Shown: positions 14,249 through 14,745 of the stretch, one piece after another
Layout of the letters: each line of letters starts with the position of its first letter
Position numbering within the stretch: the stretch's first letter is position 1
Source: Bacteroidota bacterium
GTDB taxonomy: Bacteria > Bacteroidota > Bacteroidia > Sphingobacteriales > Sphingobacteriaceae
Direction: 5' to 3'
DNA: 14,745 nucleotides
Assembly: GCA_013288465.1 (NCBI GenBank)
Contig: JABDBT010000063.1
Location: 101-14,845, forward strand
Notes under the pieces: model-generated
The model's database searches: none
What the model saw: the letters and a program-made list of their open reading frames with translations, nothing else
Told to the model about the DNA's origin: nothing
Program-made: the position numbers and the translations under genes

Positions 14249-14656
14249 TTAGTTTAAATCATCGTTTTCTAATTTATCCAACAATTCTCTCATTTTCTTC
14301 AGATCCTCTTTTGTTGTTTTTTTATTTCCGGCCAGTTGCATCATCAAATTTGCCGCAGAGCCATTATAGAGGTTATCAATAAATTTATCCAGCAGGTGTT
14401 CTTTGGTTTTATTTTCATCCTCCACCACATGGTAAATATGTTGCATCTTGCTTTCATCCCTTTTTAGGATTCCTTTGTCAACCATAAATTGCATGAGTTT
14501 CAGGGTTGCGGTATAGTTTAACTCACGGCTTTTATTGATCTCCTGCATCACCAAACGAACCGGGGACGGGCCATGCTGCCACAATACTCTTAGTATCTCC
14601 AATTCTGATTTGGTCGGCTCTATTTTTTTATTTTCCTGCCCTTGTAAGTGTTCCAT
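14249..14656 (-). CDS. BlaI/MecI/CopY-family transcriptional repressor
   Basis: This 135-residue protein has the BlaI layout. An N-terminal winged helix has PTKSELEILRVLWQHGPSPV (14-33), a recognition region ELNYTATLKLMQFMVDKGIL (45-64) and a wing KMQHIYHVV (70-78). The C-terminal dimerisation helices begin near KEHLLDKFIDNLYNGSA (85-101), the region where BlaI is cut by its activated partner. I start it at the ATG at 14656. The frame continues upstream to a TTG at 14671, but that codon lies inside the first operator and adds only five residues. It heads a two- or three-gene unit with the M56 peptidase and possibly the receptor gene, and it sits next to two dyads that suggest self-repression. 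Confidence 0.92.
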   Translation of the reverse strand: MEHLQGQENKKIEPTKSELEILRVLWQHGPSPVRLVMQEINKSRELNYTATLKLMQFMVDKGILKRDESKMQHIYHVVEDENKTKEHLLDKFIDNLYNGSAANLMMQLAGNKKTTKEDLKKMRELLDKLENDDLN

Positions 14657-14666
14657 AATACAAACA

Positions 14667-14700
14667 TACAAAATTATTTGTACCTACAAAATTATTTGTA
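14667..14700 (-). promoter_or_regulatory. Tandem BlaI-type operators overlapping the promoter
   Basis: Two identical 16-base dyads, TACAAA-atta-TTTGTA, lie at 14667-14682 and 14685-14700 with an 18-base period. They match the TACA...TGTA core of known BlaI/MecI operators. On the minus strand each also contains TAATTTTG (14676-14669 and 14694-14687), a fit to the -7 box TAnnTTTG. No good TTG -33 box is seen at 19-21 bases, perhaps because the repressor region has taken over that space. Start sites would fall near 14662 or 14680, just ahead of the ATG at 14656. Confidence 0.75.
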
Positions 14701-14745
14701 TGTTAAATCAAAAAAATATTTATTAAACAATCAATTCCGATCAGA

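Noticed and set aside
14657..14671. TTG start for the BlaI-type repressor
   Set aside because: It lies in the first operator and probable promoter; the five added residues have no family resemblance.

Overview
The window looks like chromosomal DNA from a Bacteroidota bacterium, most likely family Sphingobacteriaceae (Mucilaginibacter/Pedobacter-like). The support is: Bacteroidota-type promoter boxes (TAnnTTTG at -7) upstream of several genes, almost no Shine-Dalgarno sequences, an OMP_b-brl_3-type TonB-receptor-like protein, a BlaI/M56 pair, and an ArsR-AHSA1-DoxX cluster of a kind common in that group. The genus is inferred from general family resemblance and was not tested by any search.

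Layout. 1-144 is the 3' end of an unrecognised gene. 287-646 is a VOC (glyoxalase-fold) protein. A 325-base gap (647-971) holds a nested inverted repeat, phased A-tracts, and a promoter built around two 25-base direct repeats that each carry a gaaacc/ggtttc dyad. From that promoter runs a tight plus-strand operon (972-3500): an ArsR-type repressor, a protein with two fused AHSA1/SRPBCC domains, a RibD_C/DHFR-like reductase, a DoxX-like membrane protein and a 77-residue protein of possible HMA-like fold. It converges, over 9 bases, on a secreted PqqB-like metallo-beta-lactamase-fold protein (4448-3510, minus). A secreted START-domain protein follows (4637-5248, plus). It converges on a 986-residue exported protein (8276-5316, minus) that combines a gluzincin-like HExxH protease region, a PD40/TolB-like propeller and a C-terminal outer-membrane barrel.

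8277-8584 is gene-free. It holds a GC-rich, strongly self-complementary element of about 165 bases and the promoter of an HscA-type Hsp70 (8585-10441, plus). The right end is a minus-strand block, in transcription order a BlaI-type repressor (14656-14249), an M56/BlaR1-like membrane peptidase (14243-13080), and a TonB-receptor-like outer-membrane protein (12973-10553). Two 16-base TACAAA/TTTGTA dyads lie upstream of the repressor, each containing a -7 box.

Two autoregulated units therefore dominate the window: an ArsR-controlled small-enzyme operon and a BlaI/M56-controlled unit that may drive a surface receptor. I see no tRNA, rRNA, CRISPR array, insertion sequence or phage gene. Nothing here is clearly a wholly new system. 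The least explained items are the intergenic palindromic element, the protease-propeller-barrel protein, and the BlaI/M56 unit that lacks a penicillin sensor.
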